The translations under genes and the position numbers were made by a program. Shown here in pieces: positions 35,822 to 44,352 of a DNA stretch of 64,000 nucleotides. A model generated the notes under the pieces. That model did no database searches and had not been told where the DNA came from. It worked only from the letters and a program-made list of their open reading frames with translations. This DNA is from CAVYXZ01 sp963772595 (GTDB lineage: Bacteria > Chloroflexota > Anaerolineae > Aggregatilineales > Phototrophicaceae): assembly GCA_963772595.1 (NCBI GenBank), contig CAVYXZ010000015.1, positions 62,001 to 126,000 on the forward strand. Direction: 5' to 3'. Every line of letters begins with the position of its first letter. The stretch's first letter is position 1.

Positions 35822-37111
35822 ATGAGTGCCATAGCAACACCCGCAACACCTGCTGAAGAACGCAGCACGCCGCCTCTCCGTGCCCTTTTCGGCCAGCGCG
35901 ATTTCCTGCTGTTGTGGGGTGGCGAGGCGATCTCACTGCTGGGCGACCAGTTTTACATGATCGCATTGCCCTGGATGATGCTCCAACTGACCGGCGACGC
36001 CTTCGCTATGGGCGCGGTACTGGCGCTGGGCGGCATCCCGCGTGCGCTGTTTATGCTGGTCGGCGGCGCGATTACCGACCGTTTCTCGCCGCGCCTGACC
36101 ATGCTGGTGTCGAATCTGTGGCGAATGCTGCTGATCGGCCTGATGGCGCTGCTGATCTTTAGCAACAGCCTCCAGATCTGGATGATCTACGTCCTGGCCC
36201 TGCTGCTGGGTCTGGGCGACGCCATCTTCTTCCCGGCGCAGAGCGCGATTGTTCCACGTATCGTCGATAGAGCGCAGCTTGGCCCGGCCAACGCCATCGT
36301 TCAGGCAACGGCGCAGATCAGCCTCTTTGTCGGGCCGGTGATTGCCGGGAGCGTGATCGCGCTGCTGAGCACAGCGGGCGAGTCGCTGGATATGCGCGCC
36401 ATGAGCTTCGCCTTTGGCATCGACACGCTGACCTTTGTCGTCTCGGTGCTGACGCTGTGGCTCATGCGCCCCCAGCCTCACAGCGTGGGCAGCAGTTCCA
36501 GCAGCGGCCTGATCCAGTCGATCCGCGAGGGGCTGGTCACGGTGGGCCGTGACGTCAAGCTGCGGACGATCTTCCTGATTATCGCGGCCAGCAATCTGCT
36601 GGTGGTCGGGCCAATCGGTGTCGGCATCCCGGTGCTGGCGGACACTCGCTTCCCGGAGGGTGCGGCAGCCTTCGGCATCATCATGTCGGCCTACGGCGGC
36701 GGCTCGCTGCTGGGGACCCTGCTCAGTGGGATTCTGCCCCGGCCCCCGGCGCGCATTCTGGGATCGATACTCTTCGTACTCTTCAGTTCCAGTGGTTTCG
36801 GCGTGGCGCTCATCGGCCTCAGCCAGACAACGGCTCTGGCGACCGTGGTCGCGCTGTTGATGGGCATCGGCCAGGGCTACGTCGTGATCGTCTTCATCAC
36901 CTGGCTGCAAGCGCGCACGGCGGAGGCCATGCTGGGCCGCATGATGAGCCTGCTCATGTTCGCCTCGGCGGGTCTCGCGCCGGTCTCGAATGCGCTGGCC
37001 GGGGCGCTCATCAACCTGAACGTCACAGCGGTCTTCGTCGGTTTTGGCGGGCTGATGGCGCTCATGGCCCTGCTGGCGGCGCTCAACCCGGCCACCCGCG
37101 CGCTGGACTGA
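35822..37111 (+). CDS. MFS transporter, probable drug exporter
   Basis: A 429-residue transporter with 12 membrane segments. The A-like motif between segments 2 and 3 reads GGAITDRFSPRLTM. The type is close to the ENTS/MefA-like exporters. Control by the TetR operator 33 bases upstream suggests it exports the inducer, perhaps after action of the DUF4188 protein. ATG 35822 has GGAAGGG at proper spacing; earlier GTG/ATG codons lie in the same frame. Confidence 0.9.
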   Translation: MSAIATPATPAEERSTPPLRALFGQRDFLLLWGGEAISLLGDQFYMIALPWMMLQLTGDAFAMGAVLALGGIPRALFMLVGGAITDRFSPRLTMLVSNLWRMLLIGLMALLIFSNSLQIWMIYVLALLLGLGDAIFFPAQSAIVPRIVDRAQLGPANAIVQATAQISLFVGPVIAGSVIALLSTAGESLDMRAMSFAFGIDTLTFVVSVLTLWLMRPQPHSVGSSSSSGLIQSIREGLVTVGRDVKLRTIFLIIAASNLLVVGPIGVGIPVLADTRFPEGAAAFGIIMSAYGGGSLLGTLLSGILPRPPARILGSILFVLFSSSGFGVALIGLSQTTALATVVALLMGIGQGYVVIVFITWLQARTAEAMLGRMMSLLMFASAGLAPVSNALAGALINLNVTAVFVGFGGLMALMALLAALNPATRALD

Positions 37112-37201
37112 GGGTAAAGTCAAGAGGTTCAACGCATAGACGCAGTGGCAAAGCAAGACAGTGGAATGAAATCTGGCGTAGGGGCACGACATGTCGTGCT
37201 C
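37112..37201. repeat. Composite dispersed repeat (family B plus family A)
   Basis: Family B remnant (AAGTCAAGAGGTTCAACGCA) followed by a family A palindrome at 37178-37201 with GTAG leader and arms GGGCACGAC / GTCGTGCTC, a third version of the core. Order and spacing resemble 30681-30756. Confidence 0.72.
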
Positions 37202-37293
37202 TTTCGTTTAACACGGCGATCTGACTCTAAATCACCATAACCACGCCTGTTATATAATCTTGCCTATCGATGGGCGAACAGGAGTAACGAACC

Positions 37294-38016
37294 ATGAGCA
37301 GTCTGGACGGACAAGTCGCAATCATCACCGGGGGCGGGACGGGCATCGGACGCGGTATCGCGCTGGCCTTTGCCGCAGAGGGGATGCGCGTCGTGATCTC
37401 CGGCAGACGCAAGGCCCCGCTGGACGATACCCTGGCGGTAATTGAGCAAAATGGCGGCCAGGGCCTGGTGGTTCAGGGCGATGTGTCGAATGAGCACGAT
37501 GTAGCCCAACTGGTTCAGGCCGCAGTTGAAGCCTACGGGACGGTTGATGTGCTGGTCAATAATGCTGCGATTAGCGGCGTGGGGGGCGCATTACACGAAT
37601 ATGATATTGAAGATTGGGATCGGGTGATGGCGATCAACCTGCGAGGACCGTTCCTGCTGTCGCGGGCGGTACTGCCCATGATGCGCCAGCGCGGCAGCGG
37701 GCATGTCGTGATGATTAGCTCGGAATCAGGATTGGAATACTATCCCAACGATCTCGCCTATGGGGTGTCAAAACATGCGCTCAACGCCATGTCGGAACTC
37801 ATGCAGCGCGAGAACCAGGATCAGGGCATCCATGTCCATGTTGTCTGCCCTGGCATGGTCATCACCGAGATGACGCAGCATTCGCCCATCGATCACGCCA
37901 AAAGCCTGACGCCGGAGGACATCGCTGATCTGGTGCTCTGGCTGGTCAGCCGCCGCCAGAATGTCAAGATTGGCCGTCCGGTGCTGATCCAGACGATGGA
38001 GAACCCCTGGACATAA
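37294..38016 (+). CDS. SDR family oxidoreductase
   Basis: A 240-residue short-chain dehydrogenase with TGGGTGIG cofactor motif, NNAA, the catalytic Ser in VMISSES and YGVSK (Tyr, Lys). The substrate is unknown; reads nearest to 3-oxoacyl reductase/glucose-type SDRs, but the C-terminal end PVLIQTMENPWT lacks the usual DGG motif. It stands alone between repeats and a convergent permease gene. Confidence 0.87.
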   Translation: MSSLDGQVAIITGGGTGIGRGIALAFAAEGMRVVISGRRKAPLDDTLAVIEQNGGQGLVVQGDVSNEHDVAQLVQAAVEAYGTVDVLVNNAAISGVGGALHEYDIEDWDRVMAINLRGPFLLSRAVLPMMRQRGSGHVVMISSESGLEYYPNDLAYGVSKHALNAMSELMQRENQDQGIHVHVVCPGMVITEMTQHSPIDHAKSLTPEDIADLVLWLVSRRQNVKIGRPVLIQTMENPWT

Positions 38017-38019
38017 GCT

Positions 38020-38730
38020 CTAGAAGATGAGACTCAGGCCGATGAACAGCAGCAGCACCAGCACCACACGCCGGAACCAGAAGGCATTGACGTAGGGCGC
38101 GGCCAGCATCCCGCCCAGCACACCGAGCAGCATGGCAGGCAGACCGATGGCGAAGTCCGTCCAGACCGCTGGCGTGTAATCCTGTGCGGCCAGATGCAGC
38201 AGGATCACCAGGAGCGTGTTCATCAGGCCGACGCCCTGGATATTGCTGCGAAACTCGTCCGGGGTCCAGCGGCGGCTGGTGCCATAGATGACAATCGGCG
38301 GTCCGCCGACGTTGTAGGCCCCGCTCAACAGGCCGCTGAGGAAGCCCGCGCCGAAAGCCCAGGAAGAATGTACGACCTGGGGCACATGCAGATCCAGCAG
38401 GGCATAGAGCGCGTAGGTGAAGATCACCACGCCCAGTATGGTCAGCACCAGCGGGCTGTTCAGCCGTTGTAAGACCAGCACGCCCAGCGGCAGCGCCAGC
38501 GCCGAGGCCAGCATCATACGCCAGACCAGACGCAGGTCCATATCGCGGTGGTAGCGGAACATCATAATGATGCGCGTGAGAAAGGCCAGCGCGGAGATGA
38601 TGGAGGTGGTCGCGGGCACACCCAACGGCCCGACCATCAGCGGCACGGCGATCAGGCCCAGGCCGAACCCGGCCAGTCCCTGCGTGAAGGATGCGCCGCA
38701 GATGATGGCGAAGAGGAGCAGTGGGGTCAT
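38020..38730 (-). CDS. TauE/SafE family sulfite exporter-like permease
   Basis: A 236-residue membrane protein with about 7-8 segments. The paired family repeats are seen in FTQGLAGFGLGLIAVPL and FLSGLLSGAYNVGGPPIVIY. TauE/SafE proteins export sulfite, sulfoacetate or related organic anions. Two sulfatase-type genes occur in the window but far away, so no sulfur link is claimed. It is followed closely upstream by an unknown gene and a hydrolase, all on the minus strand and almost touching, which suggests one operon. Confidence 0.87.
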   Translation of the reverse strand: MTPLLLFAIICGASFTQGLAGFGLGLIAVPLMVGPLGVPATTSIISALAFLTRIIMMFRYHRDMDLRLVWRMMLASALALPLGVLVLQRLNSPLVLTILGVVIFTYALYALLDLHVPQVVHSSWAFGAGFLSGLLSGAYNVGGPPIVIYGTSRRWTPDEFRSNIQGVGLMNTLLVILLHLAAQDYTPAVWTDFAIGLPAMLLGVLGGMLAAPYVNAFWFRRVVLVLLLFIGLSLIF

Positions 38731-38731
38731 A

Positions 38732-39157
38732 TTAACCTGGCAGCAGACGCAGTGTATCCTCGCCGGTCACGGGGGGCAGATGCAGCGTACCATCGACGTC
38801 TTCCAGCGCGACCTGGCCCGCTTGCAGCTTGAGGATCAGATAGGTTTCCTGTGGCACGGCGACCTCAAACAGGGCGCTGGACGCGGTCCCGACCAGCCGG
38901 CGGCGGTGCGCCACCACGTAGACTCCCGCCGTATCCTGATCGGTCGCCACCTGCCAGCCGAAGGCCTGACGAAAGATGGCCCGCACCTCAATACGCGGCA
39001 GAGACCAGCGCATAATCTGCACACTGGCTCGCTCTGCACGCAGGTAGAAGGTCGTCGCGCCCAGTGTGTTAAAGACAAAGGTGCGCCGTTCGGTGGCGAT
39101 GTCACGCAGCTCACCGGCCACGCTGACCGCCTGCCACAGCAAGTTCAATCGCTCCAT
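38732..39157 (-). CDS. Conserved hypothetical protein in permease/hydrolase operon
   Basis: A 141-residue protein without a recognised domain. It is rich in beta-type sequence (RTFVFNTLGATTFYLRAER; IEVRAIFRQAFGWQV; GVYVVAHRRRLVG), has no signal peptide and no membrane segment, and would suit a small beta-sandwich. The gaps to both neighbours are 1 base, so it is translated with the hydrolase and the TauE-like permease. Function unknown. Confidence 0.65.
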   Translation of the reverse strand: MERLNLLWQAVSVAGELRDIATERRTFVFNTLGATTFYLRAERASVQIMRWSLPRIEVRAIFRQAFGWQVATDQDTAGVYVVAHRRRLVGTASSALFEVAVPQETYLILKLQAGQVALEDVDGTLHLPPVTGEDTLRLLPG

Positions 39158-39158
39158 C

Positions 39159-39905
39159 TCAGGTCCATCCCTCCAGCCAGCGCTGCACCGCCCCGGCGAC
39201 CGTCTCAGGCTGTTCCAGCGCCACCAGATGGCTGCCGCCCTCGATCAGCAGCAGTTCCGACCCGGCGATTTGCTCGTGCAGGAACTGACTTTGTTCCGGC
39301 GGCAACATGCGATCTGCCGTCCCGGCGATAATCAGCGTGGGCACCTGAATCTGGCTCACGGCATCGCGCAGATCAAGGCTGCTGGCCGCCACATAGTCGC
39401 CCCGGATAATATCGACGTTGATCGAGCGCAGGCGCTGCAAGCTGCGATGCAGGATCGCCTCGTCCACATCGGGCGACCAGTAGTGCCGCACCAGTTGATC
39501 GACCGTCTCCTCGTAATCGTCGCGCAGGCCGTCCAGAATGGCCGGGTTGACCGGCATCTCCGCCCCGGTCGCCAGCAGCACCAGCCCGGCGACGTAGGCC
39601 GGATGGTTCAGCGCCAGCCGCAGCGCTACCGCGCCGCCCAGGCTGAAGCCCAGCGGAATCACGCGATGCAGACCCAGGGCATCCAGCAGGCCGATACAGT
39701 CCTCGACGTAGGACTCGACCGTGTAGCGGCCCTTGCCCGTGCTGGAGCCATGCCCCGGTAAATCCGGGACCAGGGCGTTCATCACGCGCAGTTCACGCGG
39801 CCAATCCAGGTGCGAGCCACCCGCGCCGTGAATCAGCAGCAGGGGCGGCGTATCCGCGCCGGGATCGCGGTGGTCGGCATACCAGATCTGTTCGAATGTC
39901 GGCAT
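39159..39905 (-). CDS. Alpha/beta hydrolase
   Basis: A 248-residue alpha/beta hydrolase. Oxyanion-hole HGAGG, nucleophile elbow GFSLGG (Ser), acid in GTADRMLP and catalytic His in GGSHLVALEQP are all present. Ester or lactone hydrolysis is likely but the substrate cannot be named. It is the first gene of the three-gene minus-strand operon with the unknown protein and the TauE-like permease. Confidence 0.9.
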   Translation of the reverse strand: MPTFEQIWYADHRDPGADTPPLLLIHGAGGSHLDWPRELRVMNALVPDLPGHGSSTGKGRYTVESYVEDCIGLLDALGLHRVIPLGFSLGGAVALRLALNHPAYVAGLVLLATGAEMPVNPAILDGLRDDYEETVDQLVRHYWSPDVDEAILHRSLQRLRSINVDIIRGDYVAASSLDLRDAVSQIQVPTLIIAGTADRMLPPEQSQFLHEQIAGSELLLIEGGSHLVALEQPETVAGAVQRWLEGWT

Positions 39906-40066
39906 TGTGTCCTCTGTTGTGTGCTGGCCTGATTGTAACCTAAAGCCGCTGAATCCGAAGCTTTTGTGAAAATTGTCAAAGAATTGATGCAGCCTTGTTG
40001 ATTCTGGGCATGTTTACTCATACACTGAAGTTAAGAGTGCGATCAGGTGAGTGAAGGTGTCGAATT

Positions 40067-41542
40067 ATGCCCTCTATGTTAGAGCGCCGACTGAGAAACG
40101 AGCAAATCCAGGCCATACCGAAACATCAGCAGCAGTCCGCCGCCGATTTTGACGACACAGAACCAGAGCGGGATCACACAACCAACCCGATCAAGGTGGA
40201 AAACTTGCTGGAGCATGAGGCTAAGCTGAGCATGGTGGATGCGCATAAGAAGCGCAGCAGCCCCAAAGTCGCCAAACTGCGCCGCCAACTGCGCGGCAAA
40301 CTGCTTGCCAGCGAAGAAGAAGCCGATCACTGGGAACGCAGCAACCCGGATTACGAACAGATTATTATCGAGCGTCTGGATACCATTCTGACTAAAATGG
40401 CCGTGCCCCTGATGGAAGTCGAGCGGCACGAACTGACCGAAGGCTTGCTGGACGATCTGCTGGGCTTCGGAGCGATCCAACCGCTGGTCGAAGACCGTAC
40501 CTACAACGAAATCATGGTCAACGGCCCCAGCATCATATTTGCCGAGCACAGAGGCAAGATGGAGGAGACCGATCTGGCCTTCGATGATGAAGACCACCTG
40601 AATTACACTGCCCGGCGCATCGCACGGGCGGTGGGCCGCGATCTTTCCCGCGCCAATCCGATGGTCGATGCGCGTCTGCCTGATGGCTCGCGAGTTCACG
40701 TGGTCGGCACTGCGTCGTCGATCAATGGCACGACGATCACTATTCGTAAATTCCCGGATGAGCGCATCACGGTCGATCACCTGATTAAGTGGGGGTCGAT
40801 CAGCTCGGAGATGGCTGAGTTCTTCGAAGCCTGCGTCGTCTCGCGTCTGAATGTCGTCGTCTCCGGTGGCACCGGCTCTGGTAAAACGACCCTGCTCAAC
40901 GTGCTGAGTTCCTTCATCCCCGAAGACGAGCGCATTATCACCATCGAAGACTCGGCTGAACTCCAACTGGCCCAGCGCCACGTCGTCCGCCTGGAAACCG
41001 CGCCGCCTATGCCCGGCCACAAAAACACGGGCCGTCTGGAAATCCGCGACCTGGTCAAAGGCTCGCTGCGTATGCGCCCGGACCGTCTGGTCATCGGCGA
41101 ATGCCGCTCCGGCGAAGCGCTCGACATGCTTCAGGCCATGAACACCGGCCACGATGGATCGCTCACCACCGTCCACAGCAACAGCCCGCGTGATGCTATC
41201 GCCCGCCTGGAAACTCTGGTGCTGATGTCCGGCATGGATTTGCCGCTGCTGACCGTCCGCCAGCAGATTGCCGCCGCTGTCAATCTCTTCGTGCAGGTGG
41301 CGCGGCTCAAGGATGGCAGCCGCAAGGTCGTCCAGGTCACAGAGGTCCAGGGCATGGAAGGCGAAAGCATCACCCTGCAGGATCTCTTTATCTATCGCAC
41401 ACCCGGCCAGACCGAGATGGGCTATTCACACGAAGGCGGTGGACGCCTGGAAGGCACAGGCTACCGGCCCCGCGCGGTCGAAATCTTCAAGCAGTACGGT
41501 TTCAATCTGCCGCCGCGTGTGTTCCAGGCCCCGCGCGACTAA
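40067..41542 (+). CDS. CpaF/TadA family secretion ATPase
   Basis: A 491-residue type II/IV secretion ATPase. Walker A is GGTGSGKTT (267-275), the Asp box IITIEDSAEL and Walker B RPDRLVIGECRSGEALDM follow, and the conserved His in TTVHSN is present. It has a long charged N-terminal extension (about 1-95) and a C-terminal tail after the core. CpaF drives Tad/Flp pilus assembly, yet no TadB/TadC platform, peptidase or Flp pilin lies nearby. It might power the archaellin-like filament 6 kb away; this is speculative. GAAGGTG precedes the ATG. Confidence 0.92.
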   Translation: MPSMLERRLRNEQIQAIPKHQQQSAADFDDTEPERDHTTNPIKVENLLEHEAKLSMVDAHKKRSSPKVAKLRRQLRGKLLASEEEADHWERSNPDYEQIIIERLDTILTKMAVPLMEVERHELTEGLLDDLLGFGAIQPLVEDRTYNEIMVNGPSIIFAEHRGKMEETDLAFDDEDHLNYTARRIARAVGRDLSRANPMVDARLPDGSRVHVVGTASSINGTTITIRKFPDERITVDHLIKWGSISSEMAEFFEACVVSRLNVVVSGGTGSGKTTLLNVLSSFIPEDERIITIEDSAELQLAQRHVVRLETAPPMPGHKNTGRLEIRDLVKGSLRMRPDRLVIGECRSGEALDMLQAMNTGHDGSLTTVHSNSPRDAIARLETLVLMSGMDLPLLTVRQQIAAAVNLFVQVARLKDGSRKVVQVTEVQGMEGESITLQDLFIYRTPGQTEMGYSHEGGGRLEGTGYRPRAVEIFKQYGFNLPPRVFQAPRD

Positions 41543-41563
41543 TTCTCTGTACTCCCATTCCTG

Positions 41564-41599
41564 ACCACTGCGCCAAGCATGTACTACTGGCGCAGTGGT
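41564..41599. terminator. Perfect 12-bp hairpin between cpaF and ppk2
   Basis: Arms ACCACTGCGCCA / TGGCGCAGTGGT with a 12-base loop and only a short T stretch after it. It may end cpaF transcription or protect its mRNA; a dyad binding site is the alternative. Confidence 0.55.
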
Positions 41600-41678
41600 G
41601 CTGACCTTTATCGTCAACGCACCCAGCCTGCGGTAGACTCAAAGTAGCTGCGCTGTTCTTACAGTCAGGAGTTTAACG

Positions 41679-42485
41679 ATGGGAAAGTCAGCCAGCAAGC
41701 TCAAGCGGAAATTCTACGAAACCGAACTCCAGCGGCTGCAATTTGAACTGGTCAAGTTGCAGTACTGGATCAAAGCCCAGGGCCTGCGCGTCATTGTGGT
41801 GTTTGAGGGCCGTGACGCGGCGGGCAAGGGCGGCATCATCAAGCGCATTATCGAGCCGCTGGATGCGCGGGGCTACCGGGTGGTCGCCCTGCCCAAACCC
41901 TCCGAGATCGAACGCACACAGTGGTATTTTCAGCGTTATGTCGAGCATTTTCCCTCGGCAGGCGAGCTGATTCTCTTCGACCGGAGCTGGTACAACCGCT
42001 CGATGGTCGAGCGCGTGATGGGCTTTTGCAGCGACGAGGAATACTGGGAGTTTCTGCGCTCCTGCCCGGATTTCGAGCGGATGCTGGTGCGCGCCGGAAT
42101 CATCCTGATTAAGTATTACCTGTCGGTCGGCGATGAGGAGCAGGAAAAACGCTTTCAAGACCGCGCCAAAGACCCGACTCGCCGCTGGAAACTCAGCCCC
42201 ATCGACCTGGAGACGCGGCAGCGCTGGGTGGAGTACTCCAAAGCCAAAGACATCATGCTCGAACACACCGACATCCCGGAGGCGCGCTGGTATCAGATTC
42301 ACTCCGATGACAAGCGCCGGGCACGGCTCATCTGTATGCGGCATCTGCTGGAGTTTATTCCCTATGAAGATGTCACGCCGGGGTCAATCGACCTGCCGCC
42401 GCGTCCGCCCAGCGATGAGCATTACATCCGCCCGCCGCTGGATAAGCACATCTTCCTGCCCGATCCTTATGCCGAGCAAGATTGA
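41679..42485 (+). CDS. ppk2: Polyphosphate kinase 2
   Basis: A 268-residue PPK2 with Walker A EGRDAAGKGG (43-52), the lid/Walker B region LFDRSWYNRSMVERVMGFC (100-118) and SPIDLETRQRWVEYSKAKD. PPK2 moves phosphate between polyphosphate and nucleoside di- or monophosphates. Length and motifs fit a class I enzyme acting on nucleoside diphosphates; the class is inferred. AGGAG lies upstream of the ATG. It stands alone between cpaF and a convergent ABC transporter. Confidence 0.94.
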   Translation: MGKSASKLKRKFYETELQRLQFELVKLQYWIKAQGLRVIVVFEGRDAAGKGGIIKRIIEPLDARGYRVVALPKPSEIERTQWYFQRYVEHFPSAGELILFDRSWYNRSMVERVMGFCSDEEYWEFLRSCPDFERMLVRAGIILIKYYLSVGDEEQEKRFQDRAKDPTRRWKLSPIDLETRQRWVEYSKAKDIMLEHTDIPEARWYQIHSDDKRRARLICMRHLLEFIPYEDVTPGSIDLPPRPPSDEHYIRPPLDKHIFLPDPYAEQD

Positions 42486-42495
42486 GCCGAAAGCG

Positions 42496-43506
42496 CTACA
42501 TGCGCCGCCGCAAGATCGTGTGCATGGCGACGGACAGCACGATGATGAAGCCGTAGATCACCTGGGTTGTAAAGCCGCTCCAGCCGACTGCGACGACGGC
42601 AGGCTGAATTGAGGCGATGATGAAGCAGCCAACAAAGGTGCCGAATATCGTCCCGATGCCGCCGAACACTGAAGTCCCCCCCAGAAAGACCGCTGCCAGG
42701 CCGATGAGCAGGTAGCCTTCACCAAGATTGGTGAAAAAGTTATTGATCTCCAGCGCGATCAGCAGCCCGGCAAAGGCGGAACACAGCCCGACCAGCGCAA
42801 ACATCATGATCCGGGTGCGGTTCACATTGATACCCATCAGACGCGCGCTGTTTTCGTTATCGCCGATCAGGTAGATGTGGGCACCGAAGCGGTGACGATT
42901 GAGCAGGACCCAGGTAAACACGGCGACGAGAATCAGCCAGATCATCTGCATGGGGATGTAATCGAACAAACGCCCGACCATGATCTCTCGAAAGGCGGAG
43001 CCGCGCAGTTCGTTGAGGGGAAAACTGCGCCCATTGGTCAGCACCTGGACCATGCCGCGCCAGAAAAACTGCGTGCCTATGGTTGCGATCAGCGATGGAA
43101 TGCCGATCAGGACGACGATCAGGCCGTTGAGCAGCCCCACCAGAAAGCCGGTTGTCATGCACGCCACGAAAGCCAGCAGAACGTTCTGCGTAGACTGGTA
43201 GACCAGCACAAAAGCCGTCACGCTGATCGCCATAATCGAAGGGAACGACAGGTCCATATCGCGGCCAATGACCAGCATAGTCATGGGCATAGCGACGATG
43301 CCGAAGAAGGGCACGCTCTGCATAAAGGCCGCATAAATGTTGGGCTGACCGAAGGTGTTGGGGGCCATGATTAGAAAGAGCAGCCACAGACCTGCCATCA
43401 CGCCGAAGATCCCAATTTGCAGACGGTTCCGTCGTACGAAACGTCGGAGACTGGTCGGCTGGGGTTCAGCGACTTGTAATGTACCGTTGGGCGCTTGGGA
43501 TTCCAC
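42496..43506 (-). CDS. Sugar ABC transporter permease (RbsC-like)
   Basis: A 336-residue permease of the ribose/xylose type with about 8-10 membrane segments. Family stretches are GRDMDLSFPSIMAIS and the EAA-like SARLMGINVNRTRI, with FLGGTSVFGGIGTIFGT near the end. Together with the ATPase and the binding protein upstream it forms a carbohydrate uptake system of the CUT2 kind. Substrate is a monosaccharide or similar, not determined. It is the last gene of the operon. Confidence 0.9.
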   Translation of the reverse strand: MESQAPNGTLQVAEPQPTSLRRFVRRNRLQIGIFGVMAGLWLLFLIMAPNTFGQPNIYAAFMQSVPFFGIVAMPMTMLVIGRDMDLSFPSIMAISVTAFVLVYQSTQNVLLAFVACMTTGFLVGLLNGLIVVLIGIPSLIATIGTQFFWRGMVQVLTNGRSFPLNELRGSAFREIMVGRLFDYIPMQMIWLILVAVFTWVLLNRHRFGAHIYLIGDNENSARLMGINVNRTRIMMFALVGLCSAFAGLLIALEINNFFTNLGEGYLLIGLAAVFLGGTSVFGGIGTIFGTFVGCFIIASIQPAVVAVGWSGFTTQVIYGFIIVLSVAMHTILRRRM

Positions 43507-43521
43507 GGGCAGGTCTCTCTT

Positions 43522-44283
43522 TCAGTCCAGGGTGCCGGTTTCGGCTACGTGCTGCATTTTCTCAAGCAGTTCGTCGAGCGTCAGGGTGTCTTTAAGGAAT
43601 TCGCCCGCAATCATGCCACGATCCAGCAGCACAATGCGGTCGGCGACATCGTAAACGTGGAAGACATTGTGATCGATAAAGATGGCGGATTTGCCCGCCC
43701 GCTTGATGCCGCGTACAAAGGTGAGCAGCTTGCGGGTCTCGCTGAGCGCCAGACCCATCGTCGGCTCGTCCAGGATAATCAGTTCTGCCTGAAAGTAGAG
43801 CGCGCGCACGATGGCGACTCCCTGCTTCTCGCCACCTGAAAAGCCCATGATGTCTGATTCCGAGGACACTGCGGAGGATGTAAAGCCCAGTTCGCCACGC
43901 ATCAGACGGTCGGTCTCGGAGCGCATCTTTTTGATGTCGAGAAAGCCGAAACGATTGGCAATCTCACGCCCGATGAAGATATTGCGCCACAGATTTTGCT
44001 GCTCAGCCAGCGCCCGTTCCTGATAAACCGTCTCAACGCCGAGCTGGCGTGCCTTCGGCACCGTCAGATTTTCCACCCGCTGGCCGTTGAAGTAGATTTC
44101 ACCGCTTTCCGGCTGGTGATAGCCGGTGATGATCTTGATGAGCGTTGATTTGCCCGCGCCGTTATCGCCCAGCAGACCGACTACTTCGTTCATGCCCACA
44201 TGGAAATCGATGTGACGCAGCGACTGCACTTCGCCAAATGACTTGGAAATGTCCCGCAGTTCCAAACGGTATTGATCTGTCAT
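43522..44283 (-). CDS. Sugar ABC transporter ATP-binding protein, single-domain CUT2 type
   Basis: A 253-residue ATPase: Walker A GDNGAGKST, signature FSGGEKQGVAIVRAL, Walker B LIILDEPTMGL and the switch His in FIDHNVFHV. Most CUT2 ATPases (RbsA) are fusions of two such domains of about 500 residues; this one has a single domain, as in FrcA-like systems, so it must act as a homodimer. It is 15 bases from the permease gene. A strong hairpin separates it from the binding-protein gene. Confidence 0.92.
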   Translation of the reverse strand: MTDQYRLELRDISKSFGEVQSLRHIDFHVGMNEVVGLLGDNGAGKSTLIKIITGYHQPESGEIYFNGQRVENLTVPKARQLGVETVYQERALAEQQNLWRNIFIGREIANRFGFLDIKKMRSETDRLMRGELGFTSSAVSSESDIMGFSGGEKQGVAIVRALYFQAELIILDEPTMGLALSETRKLLTFVRGIKRAGKSAIFIDHNVFHVYDVADRIVLLDRGMIAGEFLKDTLTLDELLEKMQHVAETGTLD

Positions 44284-44309
44284 GAAAGAACCTTAAACAT
44301 AAGTACGAA

Positions 44310-44331
44310 GGGGGTACAACGCTGTACCCCC
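44310..44331 (-). terminator. Intercistronic hairpin after binding-protein gene
   Basis: Perfect arms GGGGGTACA / TGTACCCCC with a 4-base loop, placed between the binding-protein stop and the ATPase start. Such hairpins raise the level of the binding-protein mRNA over that of the membrane parts. Confidence 0.7.
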
Positions 44332-44352
44332 CGTCAACTTCAGTATAAACGC

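Noticed and set aside
35933..37192. Long open frame (419 codons) on the minus strand
   Set aside because: Antisense to the MFS gene; the translation is His/Gln/Arg-rich without a fold.
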